Assembly: GCF_027172205.1 (NCBI RefSeq)
Contig: NC_070614.1
Coordinates: 41,655,001 to 41,719,000 of the forward strand
Source of the DNA: Podarcis raffonei
Taxonomy: Eukaryota > Chordata > Lepidosauria > Squamata > Lacertidae
Direction: 5' to 3'
DNA length: 64,000 bases
Positions 11,101 through 22,980 of this stretch are shown here, one piece after another. Position numbers and translations under genes: made by a program. Each line of letters begins with the position of its first letter. Within the stretch, counting starts at the first letter, position 1. The notes under the pieces are model-generated. The model was not told where the DNA came from. It ran no database searches and was given only the letters and a program-made list of their open reading frames with translations.

Positions 11101-14100
11101 TCGTGTCCCTTTTTCTATTTTAAATTCTTCCGTCACCACATTATTTAGAATTAATTTAGCCTTTTGTTCTGAATATATTGCACTTATACCGTTTTCAAAA
11201 CCTTGGCCTAACCCCATACCCTGTAAGTTCTTTTTCATAAAGGTCCAAGAAATGTTGTCAAAGGCTTTCTCTGCATCCACAAATATTAAAACTGCCTTAG
11301 TATTTATATTCACTTGCAGTTTCTCTATAATATTAATTATGTTTCTCACATTGTCAGAAAGGTGTCTTCCTGGGAGAAAACCTGCTTGGTCTTTATGTAT
11401 CTCTTCCACTAACACTCTTTTTAGTCTTTTAGCCAAAATATCTGCAAAAATTTTGTAATCCACATTAAGCAGTGTTATGGGACGGTAGTTTTTGAGCTGC
11501 GTCTTTTCAGTCTCTGTTTTCGGTACAAGTGTGATAAATGCTTCTTTCCACGACTCTGGTGCCTTCCCCCCCTCCATTATTTCATTACAGACTTCTTTCA
11601 AAGGTTGTACTAGCCATTCCTTTAAGGATCTGTAGTATCTAGTAGTCAGTCCATCCGGTCCTGGAGATTTACCCAATTGCATATTCTGAATGGCACCTTC
11701 TATCTCCTGTTCAGTTATTTTATAGCTCAACATTAGTTTATTTTCTTGAGAGATTTTTTGTAATCCATTTTTCTTCAAAAATCGGTCTACATCGATTTCT
11801 CTCTGTGGCCCTTGTGTGTATAATTGTTTGAAGTACCTCTGGAAGCAGTTTCTGACCTCAACTGGGTTCTGTATGTTCCTTCCTTCCACTTCTAAATTTG
11901 TGATTGTATTTAGTTTTTGTCTTTTTTTCATTTGCCAAGCCAACAGTTTCCCACATTTATTAGCCGACTCAAATGTCTTTTGTCTCATTTGTTTAATTTT
12001 CCATTCAATCTCTTGGTTCATCATTTTCATAAGTTGCACTTGATATAACTTTATTTCTCTCAAAATCTCCTGCGACTTGGGTTTTGCTCTCAATTTTTTT
12101 TCACCTTCCTTTATTTTCTCCAAAATTTTTTCCTTCTTCTCATTCTGGATTCTCTTTTTTAATGCATTCTGTTGTATCAAGAACCCTCTCATAACCGCCT
12201 TGCTGGCGTCCCAGATTACTCTTTTTTCCACATTGGTGTTCATATTTATCTCAAAGTAGTCTCTCAAGGTTTTTTGGGCCTTCTTTAATACTTCTTCATC
12301 TCTAAATAAGGTGTCATTCATCCTCCATCTGAAGGAACCAATTGATATTAGTTTCATCTCCATCTTGACAGCGTTATGGTCAGAGCAGGTTTTTGGGCAG
12401 ATTTCCACTTTTCTAGTCTTTGGTGCCATTCCTCTAGTTACCCATATTTGGTCAATTCTATTCCATGTCATTTTGGCTTCAGAAAAGAAGGTTCCCTCCT
12501 TAGCCAAGGGGTTCTTTATTCTCCAAATATCAACTAAATCCAAGTTGTCTGTCATCTCAAAAAAAGTTTTCGGTAGTCTACCATCCTTGGTGACTACCTG
12601 TCTTTGTGCCTTGTCCATATGTGTAGATACCACTCCATTCATATCTCCCAGCAAAATTACATTGTAATCCAAATAGTCCATCAGGATCTCATGCAACTTT
12701 TTAAAGAAATCAGACTTCCCCTCATTTGGTGCATAAACACCTACTTTTCTCCCTGTATTTGAATTTCTACTGCCACAAATCTTCCTTGGTCATCTTTAAA
12801 TATAAATTTTGGTTGTAATCTCTCTTTTGCGTAAATCACAACTCCTCCTTTTTTTACCTTGTCCGATGAAATGAACTCCTGACCAAGTCTTTTATTAATC
12901 AATAGTTTCCTATGTAGCCTTGTTATATGGGTTTCTTGTAAACAAATCAAATCCAATTGTTCCTTTTTCAATAAGTGAAACACAGATCTCCTTTTCTGAG
13001 GGGAGTTCAAACCGTTACAATTCCAACTTAGTAGTTGCAGAGCCATGATGTAGTTACTATGCTTCTCCTCCAACTGCACCCAGTGCCTGTTCCTGTTCTG
13101 TTGGTGGTATCACCTTCTTCAAGTGATCTTTTAATTCAGGAGGTAGATCTGGTATATCCAGAGTTTCACTTACAAGTGTTCTTAACTCTTCTTCAGCTTT
13201 CTTCTGCAAGTCTTCTCCGTGGTCTCTCCAAAATTTAGCCTTGTCGTCCTCTGATCTTATTTTTATCTTCTTGCCTTTGTAACTAAAAGACAGGCCTTGG
13301 GGGAATTCCCACCTAAAAAATATTCCGTTGCTTCTCAGCAGTGTAGTCAAGTCTCTGTAATTGGACCTAAGGTCCAAAAGATGTTTCGGAATATCCTTAA
13401 ATATCTCCACTCTTGACTGATGTATTACCAAAGTCTTCTGGAAGTGCAGACTCAAGATTTTGTCTCTCTCCTCTTTTGTCCGGAGGGTGATCAAACAGTC
13501 TCTTGCTCTGTTCTTTCTCCCTCCTTTTCTGAGTCTAAAAGCACTCACTATCTTGAAACTGTCCTCCAAATCTGAATTCCAAAAGTCTGCAAATTCCTGT
13601 GTAAGAAATTCAATCAAATTATCTTTCTCCAATTCAGGAACCGCCCTGACCCTTAAATTTGCTTGTTTCTCCCTCAACTCAATCATAGACAATATTGCTC
13701 TATGGTCTTGTAGCTGTTTGTGTATCGGTGGTATCTTCTCTTCTACAACGGTGGCTGTATAGGTTGCAATTTCTTTTGCCTCATCAGCTGTCTTTCGTAT
13801 TAAAGTTGATTCCTGTAGTAATTTCTGAATAGTCTCAGTATTAGTGTTCACCTTCTGACCCAAATTATTAATGCTTGTAGTGTTTTGATTAATGCTTGTG
13901 GTGTTTTGGTCAATTTTACTCGATGCCTCGGCTACCTGTTTGCTTATTTTATCCAAAGATTCATTTATTTTACTAAGTGCCTGGGCCAGGGCATCGTCAG
14001 CAGCCATACCTTTTGGCTTAGATTGTGCCGATGGGGTTGTTATTGGCAAGCCAGCAGGGCCGGATGTCGAAGCTCTCCTTTGCAGCCCACCGTCCGTACG

Positions 14101-17100
14101 AAGTACTCTGCCAGACCTGGTTGCTTGTAGGGACTCTAACTTGTCTTTCCCATCTGCCATAACCCTCCAGATAAAAGTCAAGGTCAGTCACACACTCAAA
14201 GTCAGAGTCAGAGTCAGAGTCTGTCAAGGCCAGTCACACACTCAGAGTCAGAGTTTGTTTTGAAGTGGAAAATTCCCTTAATCCAGCTGCAGTTGCAGCA
14301 ATTTCAAAGTTCCTCTAGGGGGACACAATAGCAACAACAGTCAATAATATTTTAAAGTAACTTACTTTCCCCTTTATCCCCCAGTCTCAAAAGGACAACA
14401 GTTTCTATTTCTATTTCAATTTATTGCCTGATACTTTAAAATCAGGAGAAACCAGTCAGTAATATTGTATCTTAATTGTATCTTTAGGCGCAGAGTTAGC
14501 TGTTAAAAAAGAAAGTACTTTCAGCAACAGCACGTTTCCCAATACGGCATTTTTACTATTTGCTAGAAGCCGGTCTCAGGGATTTGAGCGATGGATTTTA
14601 GCTGCTCTTGCTCTCTCTTTTACAGGGAAATACTGTTCAAATCCTTTCCCCCCTCCTCCCCTGTATCCAAGGGGGGAAAGCGCTTGTTTGATGTTCGGAT
14701 TGTAATCCTTAAGAACGTCCTTTGAGGTTTCCGCTTACAAGTTCATTGCTTTACTTCATTTACAGGAACGGGAGGCAGACTTCCTGTTTATACCTCTCCG
14801 CATTCGGTGCCAAATCTTTTATACAGTTCCTTTAATTCCAAAATTGACCTACTCACGGATCGTTGATTTTAGTGCCAAATTTTCAGGAAGAAGGCAGCGC
14901 TCTCCGGCAACGGCTTCGCGGCTTCACTCCACAGAAGAAGCAGACGACTCACAGCACAGCGCCACTTCCCCGCTCCGCTCCGGAGCCCAAAACTGGACTC
15001 CTTCGCCGATTGGGGGGGCGCAAAAAGGTGCCCGCCGAGTCCCACAGTCACAGGCTTCACCCGCCTGTGATTTTTAAAGGGTCCCCGCTGCGCCGTAGCG
15101 GTAAAGACCCAGTTTCTGTGGAGCCAGTCCCCTCCGAATTAGAGGGAATCAGCCATTTTCCGATGGCGCCACCCCGGAACACAGTTAAGATTTCATATCA
15201 CATCAGACACGGGTAGCATCTCTCCCCACATTCAGCCACCATCTACAAAAAATACAGCAATCAAAGATCATGGGAGGTCTAATCTTGCATCTATATGGAG
15301 GGACATACACTAATTCTGCAGGCTTCTAGCTTATTTACTCTGTTGGAGCAGGCAAAACACACTGAGTAATCTCAGGTCTGTAGAGTAAGGTAGATAGAAG
15401 GTAGATTGGGATCAACTGGTAGATTTCTTGAGTTATTTAAATCAGATCAGCAATGATGTTTTGCTTAACAATATTTATTCCCTCTTTCCATAATTTCCCC
15501 CAATCTTCTAATTGTATATTATGACCAATATCTTTAGCCCAATAACTGATTTAACTTCTTCAACTTTCAAAAGCCATTCCAATAATAATTTATACATTTT
15601 AGATAATATTAAAACATTATTATTTAATAATTCTAATTCAAATCTCAATTTTATATATCCAAATCCATTTTTCTTTTTATCATCTTTAAACATTTCATTA
15701 ATTTGATGATAATGCAACCAGTCATTCACAAAACCTTTAACCTCCTTTAATTTCCATTGCTTATCCATTTCCTTCACTAATTGTTCATAGGTGGCCCATT
15801 TTTTACTCATATTTTTTTCACACTCATTGCCTCGAGAGGTGATAGCCACCATGGTGTCTTATGTTCTAATAAATTCTTATATCTGTCCCACACCTAATAC
15901 AATGACTTTGGAAATACATGGTTCCCAAATCCTTCATGAACTTTTACCTTATCATACCATAAATATGCATGCCATCCGAATCTGTTACCAAATCCTTCTA
16001 GATCTAATAGATCTGTGTTCTCCAACAAAATCCAATCCCTTAACCAATAAAGGCAAGAAGCTTCATAATACAATTTCAAATCCGGCAGGGAGAAGCCACC
16101 TCTCTCTTTTGCATCTGTAAGTAGTTTAAATTTAATGACCTGTGGAAATCTCATTCCAGGTTAATGCCAAAAAACTACCAGCATGTCCTTGCCTTTGTTT
16201 TTGCCATTCAAGAGGTCAACAAGAATAATCACCTCTTACCAAACATCACACTGGTAACAGATATCTATGACAACGCATTTCATTCCATGTTTACCTATTG
16301 GGCCACTCTGGAACTTCTCTTCACAGGACATAGAGATCCCCACAATTACAAATGTGGCAGGGAGAAGAAGTTAATGGCTATTATTGGTGGGCTCACCTCC
16401 CAAAGCTCAATACAGATAGCCAGCATCTTAAATACCTACAAAATTCCACAGGTATGTCTTCAATTTTTTATGCAGAGTTGTAGTATAGATGCATTTGACC
16501 TGTGCATGTTCCCATCCAACACCCCTCTTGTGGTCGTCTCAGAAATTAAAGGGTCAAGAACTCTAATGGATCCTCTGAGCGGGGTCCTCTAGAACACATC
16601 TCATAATTCTTCTAGGTTTCTTGGAAGAAGAGGACCTTAGCTATCCCTAGTCCACTTTTTTCTAGGCTTGAGTTATTGTGTTTCTCCAGCTTCCTGCTCA
16701 TAATCTACTTTGTGTGTGAACCTAGATTGCACCAATGATATTTGCTGGGATATAAAATTGTGCAAATTCAATCTGTACTTTTTGTTTGTTCAAAGACAGC
16801 ATATAGTTCTGCAGTTTTAACCATACCTATATTCTTATTGTTATTAGCTCACTTATGGCTCCTTTGACCCTGTGTTGAGTGATAAAACCCAGTTTCCTTC
16901 TTTCTTCCGGATGGCTCCAAATGAAAACCCCCAATATGATGGGATTGTCCAGCTACTGAATTATTTTGAATGGAACTGGATTGGCCTTCTCACCTCAGAT
17001 GATGACAGTGGAGAAACATTTATTCAGACTATGAGACCAAAGCTCTCTCAGAGTGGTATTTGTATTGCTGTAATACAATCAGTTCCAATAGTGATAAGTC

Positions 17101-20100
17101 ACACACCCGAAAACCGTAAAAAATACTATGAACGGATAAGTTTTGTGCTCCAGTTAAATAACATCAGTGTCATAGTTGTTTACGGAGATGCTCACTCTAT
17201 GGCTGGTTTACAAATAGTCTTAGATTACAGTGAATTTGTTCATCTGCGACCAATGGAGAAGGTTTGGCTCATAACATCTCAGTGGGATTTCACAGCTATT
17301 TTAACTTGGAATAAATTTCCAGCAAAATCCCTCAATGGTACTTTGTCCTTTGCACTCCACAAAAATGTAGTTCCAGGGTTTCATGATTTTATTGAGAACA
17401 TAAATCCATATGAGTCTTCAGTTTATTTCATCCAGGAATTCTGGTGCAGTGCATTTGCCTGTTCACTCCCAAAGTATTATGTATCTATGACAAAGTGCAC
17501 TGGAAAGGAAAAGTTGGGGGGCCTCCCTGGAGCTGTGTTTGAAATGGAAATGTCTGGCCAGAGCTACAGCATCTACAACTCTGTCCACATTGTAGCACAT
17601 GCTCTCCATGCCATGTACTCATCAAAAACTAAACACAAAGCTATAGGAGATCTTCTGAATGTTCAACCATGGCAGGTAACATATGGCTTGTGTTTATTAC
17701 CAATCAAATGCAATGAATTATGTTTGAGCTTTAGGACTCAAATGCCACCCAATAGCTGCGTATGAGCCTCTCCACTCCCTCAGTGATGAAGGCAATTGGG
17801 GAAGTATTTCAAATACAATCCACAAAACATATAGCTCCTTTATGCTTTGCATATTATAATATAATATACAGATTTCTGACGCCTGAAAAACATATCTTTA
17901 AATAGTTTTTTAAAAGAATCTTCTTCACTTTGATATGAGGAATTGAACAAAAAATGAATGAATCAGTAAATACATCAATGGAGCAAAACTGAGTTCGCAC
18001 TTTCAAAATGCAATGACATAGTATGAAATGAGGTTGGATACAGCGACTTTCTAATAATTTGTGCCATAGCCAAAGGCCTGTAACATCATTCTGCAGCAGT
18101 TTTCAATCAGCATTTTTTTGTTACTGCTTCCAAAAACAAAATTAAGTTCACTGATACATTGAGGAATATTCAATAGGAAATGGTATGAAAAGGGATTTTT
18201 AGTAATTTGGAGATTTTGTAAAATTCTTCAATACTCTAAAGGAGCAACGACCTTTCCATTTTGACAGGATGTTATAGCATGATCTTCACTTATCTCAAAC
18301 CTGAAATGTTTGCTTGTGCAGCATTGACACAGCCCCAGTATATCAAATTCAAAAACTAATGATGGGCTCCTCATATGCCCTCCTCAATGCTCCCTTCTTT
18401 TCAATGCTCCCTTCTTTTCTTCTTTTACTTCTTTTCAAACCGTATGAGGAAAGGTTGAAGGAACTAGGTATGTTTAGCCTGGAAAAGAGGAAAATGGGAG
18501 GAGATATGATAGCCATCTTCAAATATCTAAAAGGCTGTCACATGGAAGGTGGAGCAGGCTTGTTTTCTCCTGCTCTGGAGGGTAGGCCTCGACCCCATAC
18601 TGTAGCTTAAAGTTACAAGAAAGGAGATTCAAACTAAACACACAGAAAAACTTCCTGACAGTAAGAGCTGTTCGACAGTGGAACAGTCTTCCTTGGGAGG
18701 TTCTGGACTCTCCTTTATTGCCTATTTTTAAACAGAGGTTGGATGGCCTTCTGTTATGGATTCCTTAGTGGAGACTAAATGTCTCTTGGGTTCCTTCCAA
18801 CTCTAAGATTCTATGATGCTATGATTTTACATGGTATTGTTTCTGCTTGAAAACAGCTTTAACTTCCTGCAGTTTAGAAATAGTCATTACTTAACCTCAC
18901 CATACAAATTGTAGTCCACTTGGATATTCACATGCGAAGGTCTTCATGTATGAATGTGGCCATCTTCAATGCCCACCCTTATAGAGTAATTTCTCATGTG
19001 AAATAGAATAAACCAGGAACCTTGGTGCATCATCTTCTCAAGGTAGTCACACTTGGAAGCCGCCTGAGTAGATTTTCCTGGTGCACTCATATGTTCGATA
19101 GCGTCCATATGTCCCTTTTTGTAGATTTTTAAAAGTGTGGCATTTTTCAAACTACAAATTATTGCAAATTCACATTCAATGATGTTAATATAGTGGCAAG
19201 TAGGTACTGTAATCCAAAAGAACACTATATGGTAAATTCAAGGAATATAGTAAGCTGTCCTACTGAGTCATGCCATTAGTCCATCTAGAATGAGTGAATA
19301 CTGTCCATTCTGGCCAACAGTGGCTCTTCAAGGTTTCAGATGGGAGACTTCCCCCCCCCCCTGAAGATGCCAAGGATTGAACCTGGCATGTTATTAGGGA
19401 TGGAGGATAAATTCAATTCAATTCACATTTATAGGTGAGCCTACCTAATTCATACTTTCTCTAAACTCTGTGAAAACCAAAACACTGCCAACCTTCGACA
19501 TTTGCACTTCTAAACATGGTGCAATGCAGTTTTCCAATTAAGTAAAATGTACAAAAATGTAACGTATATACAAGAGTAATGTGTGCATATCTATATGTGT
19601 ATATATGAATATATTAGTGAAAATACAAGATGCATTATATCAGGAACATTTTTATTTTGCAAAAATGTGTCCAGTTAGCAAAATTGCATGCAAAAGTGTG
19701 ATTATTGGGAGATTTGCACTAAAATGCTGGTGGGTACTCATGAGGACTTTGGGGGAAATTTCAGATTAAAAAAGAGAAAGAAATAGAAACCACAATTGAC
19801 AGATTTGCTGATCCCTTGGTCTTCTGAATGCAAACCAGATGTCCTGTTACTCAGGAATGTTCTATCCCTACTGCAGACTCTGGGACCTGTTTTCTAAACT
19901 CCACCCCCCTCTTCTTTAGCTTCGCCCATTTCTGAGAAATGTCCGCTTCAACAATAGTGCTGGGGAAGAAATATTTTTTGATGAGAATGGGGATGTAGCA
20001 GCTGGATATGATATTGTCAACTGGGTCATGTTCCACAATAAATCCTTCCGCAGACTCCTTGTTGGAAGGATGGACCCAAAGCATCCTGGAGGCAAAAGGT

Positions 20101-22980
20101 TCATAATCAATGGAAGAAACATTGTGTGGAATCACAAGTTTAATCAGGTAAAGCATCATTTTTATGGCTAAAGAATAAATTACTACATAAATGATATGGA
20201 TTGACTATAAACAGAAACCCTGCAAATGTACCCAGTTCTTTACCCTTTCCTGTGCTATTACTAGCTCTGAATAATATAGCAGCAGAGCTTACAACCACTG
20301 GTATCAAACAAGACCCCCTATTTCCTCCATATCTGTGGAATGGGAGTGAAATTGCATCTTCTTGCCTTTCCCACTGTGTGTTGCTTGTACAAAATGAGAC
20401 CTGAAATCATCTGGGAATTGAAATAACATTTGACTAGAGTGCATGGGCCTAATATTATCCGACTGTAAAATTCTTACATTGATATACAGTGGTACCTCGG
20501 GTTAAGTACTTAACTCGTTCTGCAGGTCCGTTCTTAACTTGAAACTGTTCTTAACCTGAAGCACTACTTTAACTAAGGGGGCCTCCTGCCGCCGCCGCCG
20601 TGCCACCGGAGCACAATTTCTGTTCTCATCCTGAAGCAAAGTTCTTAACCCGAAGTACTATTTCTGGGTTAGCAGAGTCTGTAACCTGAAGCGTATATAA
20701 CCTGAAGCCAATGGTATAGGAATTGACAGTATAATGCTTTCTGCACACAGAGAACCTACCACTTGTGTGTCTTCCTCTTGCTTCAGACATAGCCAAAGGA
20801 AGCTTCATTCATTCATTCCTTCATTCATTCATTCATACATAATCTCTCTTGCAAGTCTGAGCTCATTCTGAGCTTTGGTCCACCTGATAGTAACACTGTA
20901 ACTGTTGGCTACTTGAAGGAGTGTGGGATGCTATCCCAATTATGTTTATGAGGATGGACTAATCAACCCACACTAATCCTCATGAAAATAACTGGGATGG
21001 CATCCCACACTCCTTCAAACACTGCATTCTATAAAGAAGGGATGTGGAGAAAACCAGGTTATTTCCACCATAACCATTATAACTTGTGGTTATCATTAGA
21101 AGACACCTCGTGCCAAATGTGTTGAAAGCTGCCACCCTGGATACAGCAGAATCGTCCAGCAGGGGCAACAAGTATGTTGCTACGGTTGCGCTCAGTGTCC
21201 TGAAGGAAGGATTTCAGTTCATATTGGTAAGGATGTGAATATTGAAGCTATGTTGCCTGCGGGGAGGGGGGGCAGGGAATGGCAAATGCTCTGCATTTCA
21301 GCCTACACTAATTCCCACATTCTTTCCTCTATAATTGGGGAGGGGAACCCATGGACCACTAGAGATGTTGCTCAACTACAGTGACTTCATCCTTGGCTGG
21401 GGGCTAAAATGAGTTTTAGCCCAATGGCATCTGGAGGACCAAAGATTCCACACTCCTGCTCCAGAATAGAAATTCATCTTGGATTGGTGTAGGCCACAAA
21501 AGGACTGTAGGCTATATTACGTATGTCGCCAAGAAGTGGTGCTGCTACTTGCCCCATGGCACATTATTTAAGTGGCAGGGTCCTCTCTGGCCTTGAGGGC
21601 CCCCAACTCAGGATCCCCATGAAATCCAACAACCATAATGAGAAGGGTCTGTAACCAAAATAATATAGGAGCAACACCTGGAGTATTTCACCATAAATAC
21701 CTTTAAGCCCTTGATGCTGTTTCACTGTGATCACAGCAGACATGCAGAGAGGCATACTGAACCTTGTCAAGGCCAGTAAATCTTGCTTCATTCTGGAATG
21801 GCAGATTTCTTTGGGAATCTGTTGTATTGGAATGAGATGATTTAAAACACAGATTGCAAATATGAGTTTATCTTATCCCTAATGGAAAATATTGAAGGAG
21901 ATCAGTTCAGCTACCTTATATTCAGTTTTATCACATGATTCTTCAGTGATGCTGAACAACGTTTGACCATTGAAGGTCAATGGCATGTTATGAGTGGCAC
22001 AATGAAGAGTAAAATATCTCAGATAAAGCTGAAAAATATTTGCGTATTAGATAATATTTGGAACGTTAATTTCAGATGCGAACCAATGTGAGAAGTGCCC
22101 AGAAGATCAATATCCAAATGAGGAAAAGAATCAATGCATCCCCAGAACTGTCACCTTCTTATCCTATGGAGAACCTTTGGGGGCAGTTTTGGCATCCTTT
22201 GCCCTTTTCTTTTCCATTATCACGGTTGTGGTGATGGGGAGCTTCATTCAGCACCACAACACACCCATTGTCAAAGCCAACAACTGGAGCATCACATGTA
22301 TCCTGCTGTCCTCTCTGCTTCTTTCCTTTCTGTGTTCCTTCCTCTTCATTGGCCAACCTCAGAAAGTGACCTGCCTTCTCCGGCAAACAGTTTTTGGAAC
22401 CATATTTTCCATTGCAGTTTCTTGTGTGTTGGGCAAGACCATCACTGTGGTTCTAGCATTCATTGCTACTAAGCCTGGAAACAAGATGAGGAAATGGGTT
22501 GGGAAGAGACTGGCAATGTCAGTCATCATTCTCTGTTCCCTTATTCAAATTGGCCTCTGTGTTGTATGGCTGGTAACCTCTCCTCCATTCCTTGAGTTGG
22601 ACACACACTCCCAGATGGGACAAATAATAGTGCAATGCAACGAAGGCTCAGATACGATGTTTTACATTGTCCTGAGCTACATGGGTCTTTTGGCCATCAT
22701 CAGCTTCACTGTGGCTTACTTGGCCAGGAAGTTACCTGATGCTTTCAATGAAGCCAAGTTGATTACCTTCAGCATGTTGGTCTTCTGCAGTGTTTGGGTG
22801 TCTTTTGTTCCATCCTACCTGAGCACCAAAGGGAAATACATGGTGGCTGTGGAGATCTTCTCCATCTTAGTCTCTAGTTCTGGTTTATTAGGTTGTATCT
22901 TCCTTCCCAAGTGCTATATTATTTTAATGAGACCTGATCTGAATACCAGAGAACAGATAGGAAAGGGAAAAAAAAGATGA
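8199..22980 (+). CDS. V2R-2: complete vomeronasal type-2 receptor gene, six exons, 879 aa
   Basis: Exons: 8199-8458, 16160-16451, 16848-17675, 19920-20147, 21100-21226 and 22076-22980. Each has AG/GT borders. The coding length is 2640 bp, exactly 880 codons including TGA, with no internal stop. Exon 1 encodes a signal peptide with a long leucine run and the consensus GEFVSV. Exons 2-4 form the Venus-flytrap domain (residues about 87-536), with the family motifs [47 protein letters not shown] and WNHKFNQ. Exon 5 (about 537-578) is the cysteine-rich linker. Exon 6 (579-879) holds the seven helices, starting near residue 612, and ends with [13 protein letters not shown]. The ATG was chosen because it directly precedes the hydrophobic leader. 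Intron 1 (7.7 kb) contains an almost whole L1 in antisense plus an older L1 piece. This looks like a functional G-protein-coupled pheromone receptor. Confidence 0.93.
9292..13046 (-). pseudogene. L1 ORF2 (endonuclease-reverse transcriptase), one frameshift
   Basis: The frame starts [16 protein letters not shown] and carries the apurinic endonuclease signatures (SWNCNG, LQETH, GDMN, CSDHNAV). The reverse transcriptase follows ([39 protein letters not shown], and FADDLVL as the catalytic motif), then the C-terminal zinc-knuckle-like motif [18 protein letters not shown]. Total length is about 1250 codons, normal for L1. A single base appears to be missing in an A run near 12743, separating residues ending IQGEK from VGVYAPNEG. 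Otherwise there is no stop up to KINEF. The protein would nick DNA and reverse-transcribe L1 RNA. Confidence 0.9.
13057..14160 (-). CDS. L1 ORF1 protein
   Basis: An open frame of 367 codons starts [10 protein letters not shown] and ends 10 bp before ORF2. The middle has heptad-like repeats (NQNTTSIN twice, then NLGQKVNTN), typical of the ORF1p coiled coil. After it comes an RNA-recognition-like region ([10 protein letters not shown]) and a C-terminal part with [12 protein letters not shown], as in other L1 ORF1 proteins. It would act as the RNA-binding chaperone of the L1 particle. It appears undamaged. The ATG at 14160 was preferred over one 21 bp upstream because MADGKDK opens a typical hydrophilic N-terminus; the upstream start cannot be excluded. 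Confidence 0.85.
   Translation of the reverse strand: MADGKDKLESLQATRSGRVLRTDGGLQRRASTSGPAGLPITTPSAQSKPKGMAADDALAQALSKINESLDKISKQVAEASSKIDQNTTSINQNTTSINNLGQKVNTNTETIQKLLQESTLIRKTADEAKEIATYTATVVEEKIPPIHKQLQDHRAILSMIELREKQANLRVRAVPELEKDNLIEFLTQEFADFWNSDLEDSFKIVSAFRLRKGGRKNRARDCLITLRTKEERDKILSLHFQKTLVIHQSRVEIFKDIPKHLLDLRSNYRDLTTLLRSNGIFFRWEFPQGLSFSYKGKKIKIRSEDDKAKFWRDHGEDLQKKAEEELRTLVSETLDIPDLPPELKDHLKKVIPPTEQEQALGAVGGEA
15440..16139 (-). mobile_element. Older L1 ORF2 fragment next to V2R-2 exon 2
   Basis: Reverse-strand translation gives L1 ORF2 C-terminal segments ([55 protein letters not shown]) in more than one frame. It is clearly diverged from the L1 at 8679-15179, so it is an older family or copy. 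Its end lies about 20 bp from the 3' splice site of V2R-2 exon 2, so part of the upstream intron sequence there is L1-derived. Confidence 0.85.
18438..18826 (+). mobile_element. CR1 LINE 3' end in intron 3 of V2R-2
   Basis: The blocks GGCTGTCACATGGAAG, AGTTACAAGAAAGGAGATTC, CTGACAGTAAGAGCTGTTCG and the terminal ATTCTATGAT repeat are those of reptilian CR1 3' ends. It is 5'-truncated. The same insertion recurs at 40838-41256 inside a duplicated block, so it predates that duplication. Confidence 0.85.
19254..19392 (-). mobile_element. tRNA-derived SINE fragment (Ala-like family)
   Basis: The segment resembles the reverse complement of the SINE seen at 56088-56270 (blocks ACTGAGTCATGCCATTAGTCC and GGATTGAACCTGGCATG). 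It contains a C10-11 run near 19350. It is only the body and B-box side of the element. Confidence 0.6.
20487..20711. mobile_element. Tigger/mariner-like miniature element (copy 1)
   Basis: It starts with CAGTGGTACCTCGGGTTA after a TA dinucleotide and shares its whole body with 58448-58689 and 63735-63960. The far inverted repeat has decayed, so the right end is approximate. It is non-coding and lies in intron 4 of V2R-2. Confidence 0.8.
20804..20838. repeat. (TTCA)n microsatellite
   Basis: Tandem TTCA/CATT units with one interruption, in intron 4 of V2R-2. Confidence 0.9.

Larger units (their letters stand above)
8679..15179 (-). mobile_element. Near-full-length L1 LINE in intron 1 of V2R-2
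   Basis: The element has a GC-rich 5' region (about 14170-15179), ORF1, ORF2 and an A-rich 3' end at the low-coordinate side. It is flanked by a 17-bp target-site duplication, CACAGTTGAGATTTCAT at 8662-8678 and CACAGTTAAGATTTCAT at 15180-15196 (one mismatch). The 3' end is double: one L1 3' untranslated region with poly(A) at 9027-9330 is followed by a second, related 3' untranslated region at 8679-9026 that also starts at the ORF2 end and has its own poly(A). The copy has only one visible frameshift in ORF2, so it is young. It is antisense to the host gene. Confidence 0.93.

Noticed and set aside
19348-19362. C-rich run as a regulatory site
   Set aside because: It lies within a decayed SINE and is best seen as slippage in that repeat.
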